DNA of 64,000 nt from assembly GCA_037444685.1 (NCBI GenBank), contig JBBILX010000003.1, positions 310,001 to 374,000 of the forward strand. The letters are read 5' to 3'. The first letter of the stretch is position 1. Each line of letters opens with the position of its first letter. This stretch comes from UBA964 sp037444685 (GTDB lineage: Bacteria; Pseudomonadota; Gammaproteobacteria; Steroidobacterales; Steroidobacteraceae). The notes beneath the pieces were generated by a model. The model saw only the letters and a list, made by a program, of their open reading frames with translations, did not search any database and was not told the origin of the DNA. The position numbers and the translations under genes are program-made. This document shows, piece by piece, positions 7,829 to 17,043 of the stretch.

Positions 7829-10348
7829 ATGTCACATCATCGTCAACGGTTGCTACTTGTCTCATCTGCGCTACTCGTTGTCGCGAATGCGGCGCAAGCG
7901 CAGGGTCAAGGGGGCAGCGAAGTCGCAAGCGACGGTCTCGCGCTCGACGAAGTCGTGGTGACGGCGCGCAAGCGCGAGGAGTCGCTGCAGGACGTGCCGG
8001 TCGCGGTAACGGCGCTGACGACCGAGCAGATCGTCGAGCGACAGGTGCAATCGATCGACGACGTCGCGAAGTTTACGCCGGGTCTCGTGTTCTCGAAGGC
8101 CTTCGGCCGCGCGACCGAGCGGCCCGTGATGCGGGGTCTCGCGAGCGTGCTGGCCGGCACGAACCCGACCGTCGAGACGGGTGTCGCCTATTTCGTCGAT
8201 GGCATCTACTACCCGGGCGACATCCAGAGTCTCGATCTCAACGACGTCGAGCGGATCGAAGTCATCCGCGGGCCGCAGAGCGCGCTCTACGGCCGCAACA
8301 CCTACTCCGGTGCGGTGAACTTCATCACCCGCGGCCCCGGCGAAACCCTCGACGGCGCCGTGACCGCCAACGTCGATTCCGACGAACGACAGATCAGCGC
8401 GCGGCTCAGCGGACCCTTGTTCGGCGAGCGCCTGTTCGGCTCGCTCGCGGCGCGCCTCTACGACTTCGACGGGCAATGGAAGAACCTCGCCACCGACCGA
8501 ACGATCGGCGATGAGCAGACCAAGTCGGTCAATGGCGTGCTGCGCCTCGTGCCGAGTGACAACACCGAGTTGCGGCTGCGCGTGCAGTGGAGCGAGGACC
8601 GCGACGGCACCCGCCCGCTGTTCTTCCAGTCCGCCGAGAGCAACAACTGCTTCCCGGGCACGCGCTCGCTCGACTCGTACAACTCGACGGCATCGACCAA
8701 CCGGAACCAGTACTACTGCGGCGCGATCGAACCGCGGCCGATCTACCTGAATGACGCACCGGTGACGCAGACCGTGCCGATCGTGGCCGGGATTCCTGCG
8801 ACTCTGAACCCGTTCCCCAACGTCGCGACGGGCGGCATCTACGACACGCGCCAGGGAGCCGCGTTCTCCGGCGTCGAGCGCGACCTGGCGCTCGCAAGCG
8901 TGATCTTCAAGTGGGACATCGGCGGGTCGGGCTATCGGCTCACCATCGACGGATCGGCCCGCAGCGAGGACCGCTGGACCGGTGCGGACAGCGATCATTC
9001 GCAGGTCAACATCATCGGTGCGCCCATCAATGGTGTGCAGCGCGAGGCCGTCGGGGCCGGTACCGATTATGACGAGTTCCGCGACTGGTCATTGGAGGCG
9101 AAGATGGAGTCGCCGGCGGACCGCCCGTTCCGCTGGCTGCTCGGCGTCTATCACTTCGAGTTCCAGCGCGACCAGTTCGGGCTCGACTTCCTGAGCCCGC
9201 GTGGCCAGGACAACCCGACCCAGATCAGCGACATCATCAACAACGCGGTGTTCGGCTCGATCGAGTACGACTTCACCGAACGCTGGTCGGCGACCGCCGA
9301 GCTGCGCCGCGCCAAGGAATGGAAGGGCCAGACCGACTGGACGGCCGTCACGAACGTGCAGTCTGGGCCGACGACGGCGGCGACGTTCTCGCAGAAGGGC
9401 TCCTGGACTTCGACGACACCGCGCGTCACGGTGACCTTCAAGGCCAATGACGATCTGACCCTCTACGCGAACTACGCGCAGGGCTTCAAGCCAGGTGGTC
9501 TGAATGGCGCCACCGCACTGCTGAACGGGCGGCCCGATGACGTGTTCTTCGATCAGGAGGAATCGCGCAACTACGAGCTCGGCCTCAAGTCGACCTGGTT
9601 CGACCGCCGCCTGCTGCTGAACGTCGCGCTGTTCCGGATCGACGTCGACGACGTGCAATTGACGACTCCGATCGTCAATGCGATGGGGGCCGTCACCTCG
9701 CTCTCGACCAACCAGGGCTCCGGCAAGATCAATGGCCTCGAGCTCGAGACGCGCTGGCGCGCGACCGAGTCCCTGACGCTCGGGCTCAATTACTCGCTCG
9801 CCGACACGGAGTTCACCGAGGGTTGCGACGATTTCCAGTTCCAGCTCACTAGCGGTGGTGGCGTCTTCAACCCCGCGAATCCCAACGACCCGGCGCGAAA
9901 CCTGAACGGCCAGGGGACCTGCTCGATCGTTGGCAACGAGTTCCCGCTCGCGGCGAAGCATACGGCGAGCCTGACGGCGGATTTCCGCCGACCGGTGCTC
10001 GACGGCCGGTTCGAGTTCTACGCGAATGGCGACGTCTCTTACACGTCGAAGAAGTTCGTGCAGGTCCACAATCTGGCCTACACGCCGGCAGCGACGCTGG
10101 TCGGCGCCCGCTTCGGTCTCGAGACCGAGCAGTGGCGGATCGGCGTCTACGGCCGCAACCTCACCGACGAGGATGCGTCGCCGTCGGCAACACGTTGGCT
10201 GCATCCGTACCTGATCGGCATTCCGGGGCTCACGCTGGATCCCGGCCTGCCGCCGACGACGATTGCCTCGTACTCGCTGCCGCGCGGATTCTTCGGAATC
10301 CTGCGCCGCGAGCGGCAGATCGGACTCGAGGCCAGCTTCCGCTTCTGA
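7829..10348 (+). CDS. TonB-dependent receptor (complete)
   Basis: The outer-membrane receptor has 839 residues. A signal peptide (RLLLVSSALLVVANAAQAQ) is followed by the EVVVTARKREESLQDVP region, the plug (VMRGLAS, VAYFVDGIYY, IEVIRGPQSALYGRNTYSG) and a 22-strand-type barrel ending in EASFRF. The terminal Phe is the usual outer-membrane assembly signal. GGGGAGGA lies at 7809-7816. An in-frame GTG at 7820 is 3 bases after it and the ATG at 7829 is 12 bases after, so the start could be either. The class (IDDV, YANYAQGFKPGG, NYELGLKSTW) is common in bacteria that degrade steroids, aromatics or terpenoids. The substrate is unknown. Confidence 0.95.
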   Translation: MSHHRQRLLLVSSALLVVANAAQAQGQGGSEVASDGLALDEVVVTARKREESLQDVPVAVTALTTEQIVERQVQSIDDVAKFTPGLVFSKAFGRATERPVMRGLASVLAGTNPTVETGVAYFVDGIYYPGDIQSLDLNDVERIEVIRGPQSALYGRNTYSGAVNFITRGPGETLDGAVTANVDSDERQISARLSGPLFGERLFGSLAARLYDFDGQWKNLATDRTIGDEQTKSVNGVLRLVPSDNTELRLRVQWSEDRDGTRPLFFQSAESNNCFPGTRSLDSYNSTASTNRNQYYCGAIEPRPIYLNDAPVTQTVPIVAGIPATLNPFPNVATGGIYDTRQGAAFSGVERDLALASVIFKWDIGGSGYRLTIDGSARSEDRWTGADSDHSQVNIIGAPINGVQREAVGAGTDYDEFRDWSLEAKMESPADRPFRWLLGVYHFEFQRDQFGLDFLSPRGQDNPTQISDIINNAVFGSIEYDFTERWSATAELRRAKEWKGQTDWTAVTNVQSGPTTAATFSQKGSWTSTTPRVTVTFKANDDLTLYANYAQGFKPGGLNGATALLNGRPDDVFFDQEESRNYELGLKSTWFDRRLLLNVALFRIDVDDVQLTTPIVNAMGAVTSLSTNQGSGKINGLELETRWRATESLTLGLNYSLADTEFTEGCDDFQFQLTSGGGVFNPANPNDPARNLNGQGTCSIVGNEFPLAAKHTASLTADFRRPVLDGRFEFYANGDVSYTSKKFVQVHNLAYTPAATLVGARFGLETEQWRIGVYGRNLTDEDASPSATRWLHPYLIGIPGLTLDPGLPPTTIASYSLPRGFFGILRRERQIGLEASFRF

Positions 10349-10350
10349 CA

Positions 10351-10385
10351 GGGAGCCGGGTGCCGCCACGGCGCGGGCGGCTCCC
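10351..10385. terminator. Bidirectional stem-loop between convergent genes
   Basis: GGGAGCCG (10351-10358) pairs with CGGCTCCC (10378-10385). An inner GCCG/CGGC stem (10362-10372) lies inside it. The element sits in the 42-bp gap between the convergent TonB receptor and MFS genes. No T-tract is visible. Confidence 0.45.
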
Positions 10386-10390
10386 GGCGC

Positions 10391-11608
10391 TCATCGCTGG
10401 TCGAGCGTCGCGCCGGCGGCAGCACCCGGCGCGCTGCCGGCGGCCGACGGGCGCTGGCGCCAGAGCAGCCACAGCACGAGCAGCAGCAGCGGGGCACTCG
10501 CGAGGTTCAGTGCCTGCCAACCCAAGGTCTGCATGGCGACGCCGGCCAGCAGGGAAGCCAGCCCCTGCGAGCCGAATACGGCGAGATCGTTGAAGCCCTG
10601 CGCGCGGAACTTCTCCGCGGGCGCGTAGGTGGTCGTCAGCAGCGTCGTGCCGGCGACGAACAGCAGGTTCCAGCCGAGCCCGAGCAGCACCAGACCGCTG
10701 AAGTAATGCGCGAAGGCATGCCCGATCGCCGCGCTGATGACGATGCAGGCTCCCATCGCGGCGATCCCCGACAGCATCATGCCGCGGATGCCGAGGCGCT
10801 CGATCAGCCACGGGCTCGCCAGCGATGGCAGGTACATGCCGAGCAGGTGCGCCGTGATCACGCTGGTCGTTTCGGCACTCGAGAAGCCGTCGTGCACGTG
10901 CATGCTGATCGGCGTCGCGGTCATGATGAAGCTCATGACCGCGTACGCGGCGACGCCGGCGACGACCGCGAGGCGAAACTCCGGTTGGCGCGCGATCGTC
11001 GCGAGCGAGCGCACGGCGCCGGCGTCCTGCGACGCGCGGGGCGTCGCATCGGCGAGGCGCGAGAGGATCGCCGCCGCGACCAGACAGAGTCCGGCGAGGA
11101 CGACGTAGGACCCCGTGAATTCCGGCCAGCCGCCGAGCTCTCGCGCTGCGGTGCCGATTGCCGGCGCGATCAGGGCCGCAGCGAGCGTACCGAGGATCAC
11201 GGTCGCCACGGCCTGACCCGAGCGCTGCGGGTCGACGTATTCGATGGCCGCGAAGCGGTACTGCTGGACGAACGCCATGTTGCAGCCGAGCAGGAAGCCG
11301 GCGATGCAGAAGCCGACGAAGTCGGCATGCGCGACGCTGTAGGCGCACAGCAGCGCGGCGGCGGCCGCGACACAGGCGCTGCCGACGAAGGCGCGTCGCC
11401 GCCCGACACGCTGCATCAGCAGCGCGGCGGGCACCGACATGGCCGCGACGCCGATGATCGACAGCGACAACGGCAGCGTGGCGAGCGCCGGGTGGGGCGC
11501 GATTCGCGTGCCGATGATTCCGCCGAAGGCGACCAGCATGATCGTGCCGGATCCCGAGAAGGCCTGGGCGACCGTCAGGATCCAGACCGGGCGTGAGGGT
11601 GGGGCCAG
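10391..11608 (-). CDS. MFS transporter
   Basis: The product is a twelve-helix major facilitator protein of about 405 residues. Hydrophobic segments repeat throughout. The loop motif LMQRVGRRRAF matches the conserved cytoplasmic 2-3 loop, and SAETTSVITAHLLGMYLPS lies in the second half. The start is unusual. No ATG/GTG/TTG precedes WILTVAQAFSG, but a CTG at 11608 has GGAG 8 bases upstream. The first in-frame ATG is inside helix 1. It transports a small molecule of unknown type, possibly that imported by the convergent TonB receptor. It is divergent from the FHA gene at 11660 with only about 50 bp between. Confidence 0.87.
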   Translation of the reverse strand: MAPPSRPVWILTVAQAFSGSGTIMLVAFGGIIGTRIAPHPALATLPLSLSIIGVAAMSVPAALLMQRVGRRRAFVGSACVAAAAALLCAYSVAHADFVGFCIAGFLLGCNMAFVQQYRFAAIEYVDPQRSGQAVATVILGTLAAALIAPAIGTAARELGGWPEFTGSYVVLAGLCLVAAAILSRLADATPRASQDAGAVRSLATIARQPEFRLAVVAGVAAYAVMSFIMTATPISMHVHDGFSSAETTSVITAHLLGMYLPSLASPWLIERLGIRGMMLSGIAAMGACIVISAAIGHAFAHYFSGLVLLGLGWNLLFVAGTTLLTTTYAPAEKFRAQGFNDLAVFGSQGLASLLAGVAMQTLGWQALNLASAPLLLLVLWLLWRQRPSAAGSAPGAAAGATLDQR

Positions 11609-11659
11609 CGTGTGATCTCCGTACTGGAAATGCCGACAGGATTGCGTTACCGATAGCGG

Positions 11660-13285
11660 ATGGTATCCGAACCGCAGTCGAAGCCTCCCGAAGCCGACGA
11701 CCTCGAAGACACCCAGGAACTGCCGTTGCTCGATCTCGAGGCCTACGAAGCTGGTCTCGAGCCGGCCGACTCCGCCCTGACCGACCACGTCGAGGTCACG
11801 CTGGTGCAGCCGCGGCCGGTGCTGACCGACGGCGCCGCCGCGACGGACTTTGCTGCGGTCGAGGCGGAAGTCGTGGCGCTCGGCGCCGATGTCGAACGGT
11901 TGCGCGGTCTGCTGACTGCCCGTGAGGCCGCACTCGCCGCAGCGAGCCAGGAGCTCGCGGGCGCGCTGCAGCGGGCCTCCGATGCCGAAGCCGCGCGCGC
12001 CGCGGCCGAAGCGCGCCTCGCGGCAGCCGCCGCCGAGATCGAGGTCGCGCGCGAGGAGCGAAGCGCGCTCTGGCAGCGGCAGGAGTCGCTCGAAGCCGAG
12101 CTGCGCTCCTCGCAGGCGCTGGTCGAAGCCCTCAATGCTGCCGTGGCAGAGCGCGCTGCAGCCCTCGCGGCCATCAACACCCGCGTCGCGAACGCCGAAC
12201 GCGCCGCCGCCTGGGCCGAGGCCGATACGCGCGCGTTGCGGGCACGGTTGGCCGCGGCGCACGAGAGCCTGCGTAGCCGCGAGACCCGCCGTGGCATCTG
12301 GGAATCGATTTGGCGCGATGCCGACGCTGCACTGGCGGCTTCGAGCCTCGCCGGCGGGGAACTCGCGCAACGCCTGCAGCAGGCCGAGGTCAGGATCATC
12401 GCCACCGAGCGCGACCTCGCGGCGTCGCAGTCGGCTACCCAGGCCGCACGCTCGGCAGCCGAGGAAGCCCGCGAGGCCGCTGCCTCCGCGGTGGAACGGG
12501 CGCGCCTCGCGGAGGAGCAACTGGCGTCGCTACGTGCGGCACTGGCCGGCTCCGAGCAGCGTGGCGAGCGGCTCGCAGGTGAGCTGCAGGCTGCGCGCGA
12601 GGCGAATGATCGTCTGCGAACCGAGCTCGGCGCCGCGCGTGAGTCGCTGCAGGCCCTCGAGCACCGTCTGGCCGATAGCGAGTCGCGCGCCGAAGCGCGA
12701 ATCACCGAGCTGCAGGCACACCTCGCGGAGGCCGAGGGCCACGTGCATCGGCTCGAAGTCGAGCTCAGCGCGAAAGCGGCGCGGATCGAGGCGCTGAGCA
12801 CGCTCGAGTCTGCGCGCGACGTCGGTCCGGGCGCGCCGCCCGCGCCGACCGCGGCGCCCACCGAACAGTTCCCGACCGCCTCGGCGCTGCACGCGGCGGA
12901 CGGCGCGACCGCAGCCACCGGAGGGGTTCGCGATCCGCCGCCGGTGCGCCGCGAGTCCGAGCTGCTGCCCGATGGGCCGCCGCGCTTCCTGATCCTCAGC
13001 GAAGGCAATGCCGAGACCGTGTTCCGCCTCGGCCGGCGCACCACCATCGGTCGTGCCGAGGACAACGACATCAGCCTCGGCCGCGCGTCGATCAGCCGGC
13101 ATCATGCCGTGATCCACTCCGGGCCCCGACAGACGGTCATCGAGGACCTCAACAGCACCAATGGCGTGCTCGTCAATCGCCGGCGCGTTCGCGAGGCAGC
13201 GCTGCGCGACGGCGACGTCGTGCACATTGGGAAGTGCAAGTTCCGCTTCTCGCAGCGCCAGCGCGGCGGCGAGGAAACCGCCTAG
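11660..13285 (+). CDS. Long coiled-coil protein with C-terminal FHA domain
   Basis: The product has 541 residues. Residues about 75-375 are an Ala/Glu/Arg-rich coiled coil (heptads such as EVVALGADVERLRGLLTARE). A Pro/Ala linker leads to an FHA domain over the last 110 residues. The FHA core motifs are GRAEDNDISLGRASISRHH and STNGVLVNRRRV, giving the Arg, Ser-x-x-His and Asn residues that bind phosphothreonine. No transmembrane segment is seen. The paralogue at 13364 shares the layout and a VHRLE motif just before the linker. Such proteins read Ser/Thr-kinase signals. The window's only Ser/Thr kinase is at 43757, so a link is possible but unproven. Confidence 0.85.
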   Translation: MVSEPQSKPPEADDLEDTQELPLLDLEAYEAGLEPADSALTDHVEVTLVQPRPVLTDGAAATDFAAVEAEVVALGADVERLRGLLTAREAALAAASQELAGALQRASDAEAARAAAEARLAAAAAEIEVAREERSALWQRQESLEAELRSSQALVEALNAAVAERAAALAAINTRVANAERAAAWAEADTRALRARLAAAHESLRSRETRRGIWESIWRDADAALAASSLAGGELAQRLQQAEVRIIATERDLAASQSATQAARSAAEEAREAAASAVERARLAEEQLASLRAALAGSEQRGERLAGELQAAREANDRLRTELGAARESLQALEHRLADSESRAEARITELQAHLAEAEGHVHRLEVELSAKAARIEALSTLESARDVGPGAPPAPTAAPTEQFPTASALHAADGATAATGGVRDPPPVRRESELLPDGPPRFLILSEGNAETVFRLGRRTTIGRAEDNDISLGRASISRHHAVIHSGPRQTVIEDLNSTNGVLVNRRRVREAALRDGDVVHIGKCKFRFSQRQRGGEETA

Positions 13286-13307
13286 GGGATCGCTGCGTCG
13301 TTCCGTG

Positions 13308-13334
13308 TCGCCGAACGGCGATATCTGGTTTTTT
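13308..13334 (+). terminator. Stem-loop followed by T6 between the two FHA genes
   Basis: TCGCCG (13308-13313) pairs with CGGCGA (13316-13321), followed after 7 bases by TTTTTT. This is the closest match to a classical intrinsic terminator in the window. The tight loop and the 7-base spacer before the T-run lower confidence. The following AT-rich bases (13334-13360) could also hold the promoter of the second FHA gene. Confidence 0.42.
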
Positions 13335-13363
13335 GCGACCGGATCGGCTAAATCTTTCACGCC

Positions 13364-14248
13364 ATGAATCGTGAAGGGCAGGGGACGAAATCGGGGCGGG
13401 GCGACCTCGAAGCCACGTCGGAGAGCCTGCCGCCTTCGTTCGACCTCGATGCGCCGTACGCCGGTCCCGGACTGCAGCTCGAGGCGATCCGTGTCTTACC
13501 CGTGCTGCGCCCCGCTGAGCGCGGGTTCGATCTCGAACAGCGGCTGCAGGCGCGCGAACAGGAGCTCGCCGCTGCGCTCGCCGAGGTTGCCGAGGCCCGG
13601 CAGGGCCGCGAAGCGCTGCTGGCCGAGAACCGTGCGCTCGCCGATCGCTGCCGATCGCTCGAACAATCGCTCAGCGAGGCGGTCGAGCGGATAGCGAGTG
13701 CCGAGGCCGCCGCGGCGGATCATTCACCGACGGTCCGTCTTCTGCGCGAGGAACTGCGTGGACAGCGCCAGCGCGTGGCCGAGCTCGAGGCCGACCTGCG
13801 CGCCGCCGAGAGTCACGTGCATCGCCTCGAGGCCCTGCTGCGCCAGCCCGGCGCGCGGCAGGGCCACGCCGGGGCGGCAGCCGACGTCGCGACGGGCGAG
13901 CCCGCGGAGCAGGCGGCACGCAACGCCACCGGTACCGAAGTTCCCACGCGCTATCTGCTGCTGCTCGAGGGCGATACCGAAACGCTGTTTCCGTTGCGGA
14001 TGCGCACCTCGATCGGTCGCGAGCCCGACAATGACATCCAGATCGACTCGCGTTTCATCAGCCGCCACCACGCGGTCGTGCACGTTGGCGTGCATCACAC
14101 CGTGGTCGAGGACCTCGGTAGTACCAACGGCGTGCTCGTCAACGGCCAGCGGGTCCGGCGCCGCGCCCTCAGCGATGGCGACCTGCTGACCATCGGCAAG
14201 TCGCAGTTCCGGTTCCTCGAGCGCAGCCCTCGGCCAGATTTCATCTGA
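13364..14248 (+). CDS. Coiled-coil protein with C-terminal FHA domain (shorter paralogue)
   Basis: The product has 294 residues. A coiled-coil region (residues about 60-165, for example QRLQAREQELAAALAEV) is followed by an FHA domain with GREPDNDIQIDSRFISRHH and STNGVLVNGQRV, so the phosphothreonine-binding residues are intact. It appears to be a shortened duplicate of the upstream protein at 11660. Both have VHRLE just before the linker, a segment of the form FLxLxEGxxET, and the same C-terminal KxQFRF-like strand. It is cytoplasmic and without a catalytic domain. A role as phospho-dependent scaffold is inferred. Confidence 0.85.
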   Translation: MNREGQGTKSGRGDLEATSESLPPSFDLDAPYAGPGLQLEAIRVLPVLRPAERGFDLEQRLQAREQELAAALAEVAEARQGREALLAENRALADRCRSLEQSLSEAVERIASAEAAAADHSPTVRLLREELRGQRQRVAELEADLRAAESHVHRLEALLRQPGARQGHAGAAADVATGEPAEQAARNATGTEVPTRYLLLLEGDTETLFPLRMRTSIGREPDNDIQIDSRFISRHHAVVHVGVHHTVVEDLGSTNGVLVNGQRVRRRALSDGDLLTIGKSQFRFLERSPRPDFI

Positions 14249-14336
14249 ATCCCAATCGCGTCGCGCCCCAGGCCCGCGCGTCCGCCTCTGCCCTCTTGCT
14301 AGGAAGCGCCGGCACGAGCGGCTATGCTCCGCATCC

Positions 14337-14645
14337 ATGTCCACTCCAGCCCCAGACCGCGCCAGCGCGCCCGCACCCGCCCCCGAACCCGCGTTCTTTG
14401 ACAACCCGGCGATCGACAACCTGATCGCCGTCACGCTCGAGCTCGGCGCCGAGCTCTGGGTGCAACGCGAGCGCATGCGTGTCATCGAGAAACTGCTTGC
14501 GGAAAAGGGCGTCGTCACGCCCGAGCTGATCGAGCAGTACCAGCCCTCCGACGAGGAGGCAGCGCGCGCGCGCGTCGAGCGCGATGCATTCGTCAACCGG
14601 ATTTACGGGGCTTTCGCCCGGCAGACGGTCAAGGCTACCCCCTGA
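14337..14645 (+). CDS. Conserved-type small protein of unknown function
   Basis: The 102-residue protein begins at ATG 14337 with an Ala/Pro-rich lead. It is mostly helical (DNLIAVTLELGAELWVQRER, then RMRVIEKLLAEKGVVTPEL). It lies 8 bp upstream of ilvA in the same direction. The C-terminal motif YQPSDEEAARARVERDAFVNRIY looks like a helical hairpin. No domain family is recognised. It is not membrane-bound and has no signal peptide. The codon bias matches its neighbours and the close spacing to ilvA supports a real gene. Its function is unknown. Confidence 0.7.
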   Translation: MSTPAPDRASAPAPAPEPAFFDNPAIDNLIAVTLELGAELWVQRERMRVIEKLLAEKGVVTPELIEQYQPSDEEAARARVERDAFVNRIYGAFARQTVKATP

Positions 14646-14653
14646 CAGCCGCG

Positions 14654-16180
14654 ATGTCCGCGCACGTCAGCGACTACGTCGAGCGTATCCTCAAGGCGCG
14701 GGTCTACGAAGTGGCGATCGAATCGCCGCTGGAGCGAGCGCGCCTGCTCTCGAGACGGCTCGCCAATGAGGTCCTGCTCAAGCGCGAGGACCTGCAGCCG
14801 GTGTTCTCGTTCAAGCTGCGCGGCGCCTACAACAAGATCGCGCAGCTGGCGCCCTCGGCCGCCTCGCGCGGGGTCATCTGCGCCTCCGCCGGCAACCACG
14901 CGCAGGGCGTCGCGCTGGCGGCGAAGCGCCGCGGCATCCGCGCGGTGGTCGTCATGCCGCAGACGACGCCGAGCATCAAGGTGCAGGCCGTGGTCGACCT
15001 CGGCGGCGAAGCCGTGCTGCACGGCGACGACTACGATGCCGCGTACGAACGCTCGCTCGAGCTGATGCGCGAACAGAATCTCGTGTTCGTCCATCCGTTC
15101 GACGATCCCGACGTGATCGCCGGTCAGGGTACGATAGGCGTGGAACTCGCTCGACAGAGCGGCGGCGACATGGATGCGGTATTCGTGCCCATCGGTGGCG
15201 GCGGACTGATCGCCGGCATCGCCGTCTACCTGAAATTCCTCTATCCGGCCCTGCGCATCGTCGGCGTACAGCCCGCCGATTCCTGCGCGATGCTCCAGTC
15301 GCTGCAGGCCGGGCGGCGCGTCACGCTAGAGCGCGTCGGCATCTTCGCCGATGGCGTGGCGGTGCGGCGGGTCGGCGAGGAGACCTTCCGGCTCGCCCGA
15401 CAGTATGTCGACGAGATCGTCACCGTGGACACCGACGAGATCTGCTCGGCGATCCAGGACATCTTCGAGGACACGCGGGCGATCGTCGAACCGGCCGGCG
15501 CGCTCGCCATCGCCGGCATCAAGAAGTGCGTCGCGCGCGAGGGCTGGACGAACCGACGGCTCATCGCCATCAACTGTGGCGCCAACATGAACTTCGATCG
15601 GCTGCGGCACGTCGCCGAGCGCGCCGAGATCGGCGCGCAGCGCGAGGCGCTGGTGGCCGTGCGAATTCCCGAGCAGCCCGGCAGTTTCCTGCGCTTCTGC
15701 GAAACCCTCGGCCGCCGCAGCGTCACCGAGTTCAACTACCGCTACGAGAAGGCCGAGTCCGCGCAGATCTTCGTCGGTTTCGCGCTCTCGCAGGGCCGCG
15801 CCGAACGCGAGCAGGTGATCGCACGGCTGCGGGAGGGGGGCTACGCGGTCACGGACATGACCGACAACGAGATGGCCAAGCTGCACGTGCGTTTCATGGT
15901 CGGCGGCCATGCGCGCGGCATCGAACACGAGCTGCTGCTGCGTTTCGAGTTTCCGGAGCGGCCGGGCGCGCTGCTGCGCTTCCTCGAGGCCGTCGGTACA
16001 CGCTGGAACATCAGCCTGTTCCACTATCGCAACCATGGCTCGGATTACGGCCGCGTGCTCTGCGGCATCCAGGTTCCCCCGGCCGAGCGCGAGGAGTTCC
16101 GGCTGCACCTCGACGCGCTGCACTACCCGTACATCGACGAGACGTCGAACCCTGCCTACGCGATGTTCCTCGGGTCGTGA
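14654..16180 (+). CDS. ilvA: Threonine ammonia-lyase, biosynthetic (threonine dehydratase)
   Basis: The product has 508 residues, the length of biosynthetic IlvA with two ACT-like domains. The PLP-binding Lys54 lies in FSFKLRGAYN. SAGNHAQGVAL is the substrate loop, VPIGGGGLIAGIA the phosphate-binding glycine loop, and NCGANMNFDRLRHV marks the end of the catalytic domain. Two regulatory ACT-like repeats follow (RIPEQPGSFLRFCETL and FEFPERPGALLRFLEAV). It deaminates threonine to 2-oxobutanoate, the first committed step to isoleucine, and the regulatory domains should bind Ile and Val. Its stop overlaps the GTG of the next gene (GTGA), an odd partner for a biosynthetic gene. Confidence 0.97.
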   Translation: MSAHVSDYVERILKARVYEVAIESPLERARLLSRRLANEVLLKREDLQPVFSFKLRGAYNKIAQLAPSAASRGVICASAGNHAQGVALAAKRRGIRAVVVMPQTTPSIKVQAVVDLGGEAVLHGDDYDAAYERSLELMREQNLVFVHPFDDPDVIAGQGTIGVELARQSGGDMDAVFVPIGGGGLIAGIAVYLKFLYPALRIVGVQPADSCAMLQSLQAGRRVTLERVGIFADGVAVRRVGEETFRLARQYVDEIVTVDTDEICSAIQDIFEDTRAIVEPAGALAIAGIKKCVAREGWTNRRLIAINCGANMNFDRLRHVAERAEIGAQREALVAVRIPEQPGSFLRFCETLGRRSVTEFNYRYEKAESAQIFVGFALSQGRAEREQVIARLREGGYAVTDMTDNEMAKLHVRFMVGGHARGIEHELLLRFEFPERPGALLRFLEAVGTRWNISLFHYRNHGSDYGRVLCGIQVPPAEREEFRLHLDALHYPYIDETSNPAYAMFLGS

Positions 16181-17043
16181 GCGAGCCGAGGCACGAATAC
16201 CTGACGATCCGCGGCCTGCGGCACCGTATCACCCGCTGGGGTCCGGCGGAGCGGGAGCCGGTGATCCTGCTGCACGGCTTCCTCGACTGCGCCGAGACCT
16301 TCCAGTTCCTCGTCGACGCGCTGCCCGCGGACTGGAGCTTCGCAGCGCCCGACTGGCGCGGTTTCGGCGGCAGCGATGGCACCGGCTCACCTTACTGGTT
16401 CCCCGACTATTTCGCCGACCTCGAGCGGCTCCTCGATGCGCTCGTGCCCGGCGCACCGGCGCGCGTCATCGGTCACAGCATGGGCGGCAACATCGCGCTG
16501 ATCTATGGCGGGGTGCGACCGACGCGCATGCGCTGGATCGTCTCGCTCGAGGGCTTCGGCCTGCCGCGCAGCGCAGCCGCCGACGCGCCGGAGCGCTATG
16601 CGCAATGGCTCGACCAGCAGCGCGAACCGCCGCGACGTTCGCGCTATCCGTCGGTCGAGGCCCTCGCACATACGCTGCGGATACGCAACCCGCGGCTGAC
16701 AGCCGAGCGCGCCGCCTTCATCGCGCGGGCGTGGACGCGTCCCTGCGCCGACGGGGTGGAGCTCGTCGCGGATCCCTGGCACCGGCTCGTCAATCCGCTG
16801 CTGTACCGACGCGACGAAGCAGAGGCCTGCTGGCGTCGCGTCGAGGCGCCCGTGCTGCTGCTGCTCGCCGAGCTGTCCGAATACCGTCCGGGGCTCGGTG
16901 ATGACGGACGTGACGAGCGTTTCGCCGATGCGCTGCGGCGCCTGACGCTGCGGACGCTCCCAGGGGTCGGCCACATGATGCACCACGAGGATCCCGCGGC
17001 GGTCGCTGCCGCGATCCGCGAGTTCGTGGCCACCTGCCCATGA
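16177..17043 (+). CDS. Alpha/beta hydrolase with intact catalytic triad
   Basis: The product has 288 residues, starting at GTG 16177 within the ilvA stop. It is a classical esterase/lipase-like fold. LLHGFLD is the oxyanion loop, PDWRGFGGSD follows, GHSMGGN gives the nucleophile Ser, and LPGVGHMMHHEDP gives the catalytic His. It differs from the other four hydrolase-fold genes in this window, which lack Ser at this place. Its own stop overlaps the ATG of the next gene (ATGA at 17040), so this pair is co-translated. The substrate is unknown. It may supply the esterase or lactonase step for the neighbouring pathway. Confidence 0.92.
   Translation: MSEPRHEYLTIRGLRHRITRWGPAEREPVILLHGFLDCAETFQFLVDALPADWSFAAPDWRGFGGSDGTGSPYWFPDYFADLERLLDALVPGAPARVIGHSMGGNIALIYGGVRPTRMRWIVSLEGFGLPRSAAADAPERYAQWLDQQREPPRRSRYPSVEALAHTLRIRNPRLTAERAAFIARAWTRPCADGVELVADPWHRLVNPLLYRRDEAEACWRRVEAPVLLLLAELSEYRPGLGDDGRDERFADALRRLTLRTLPGVGHMMHHEDPAAVAAAIREFVATCP

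Noticed and set aside
14290..14330. Sigma-70 promoter before the gene at 14337
   Set aside because: TTGCTA and TATGCT are 21 bases apart, which is too wide to support a call.
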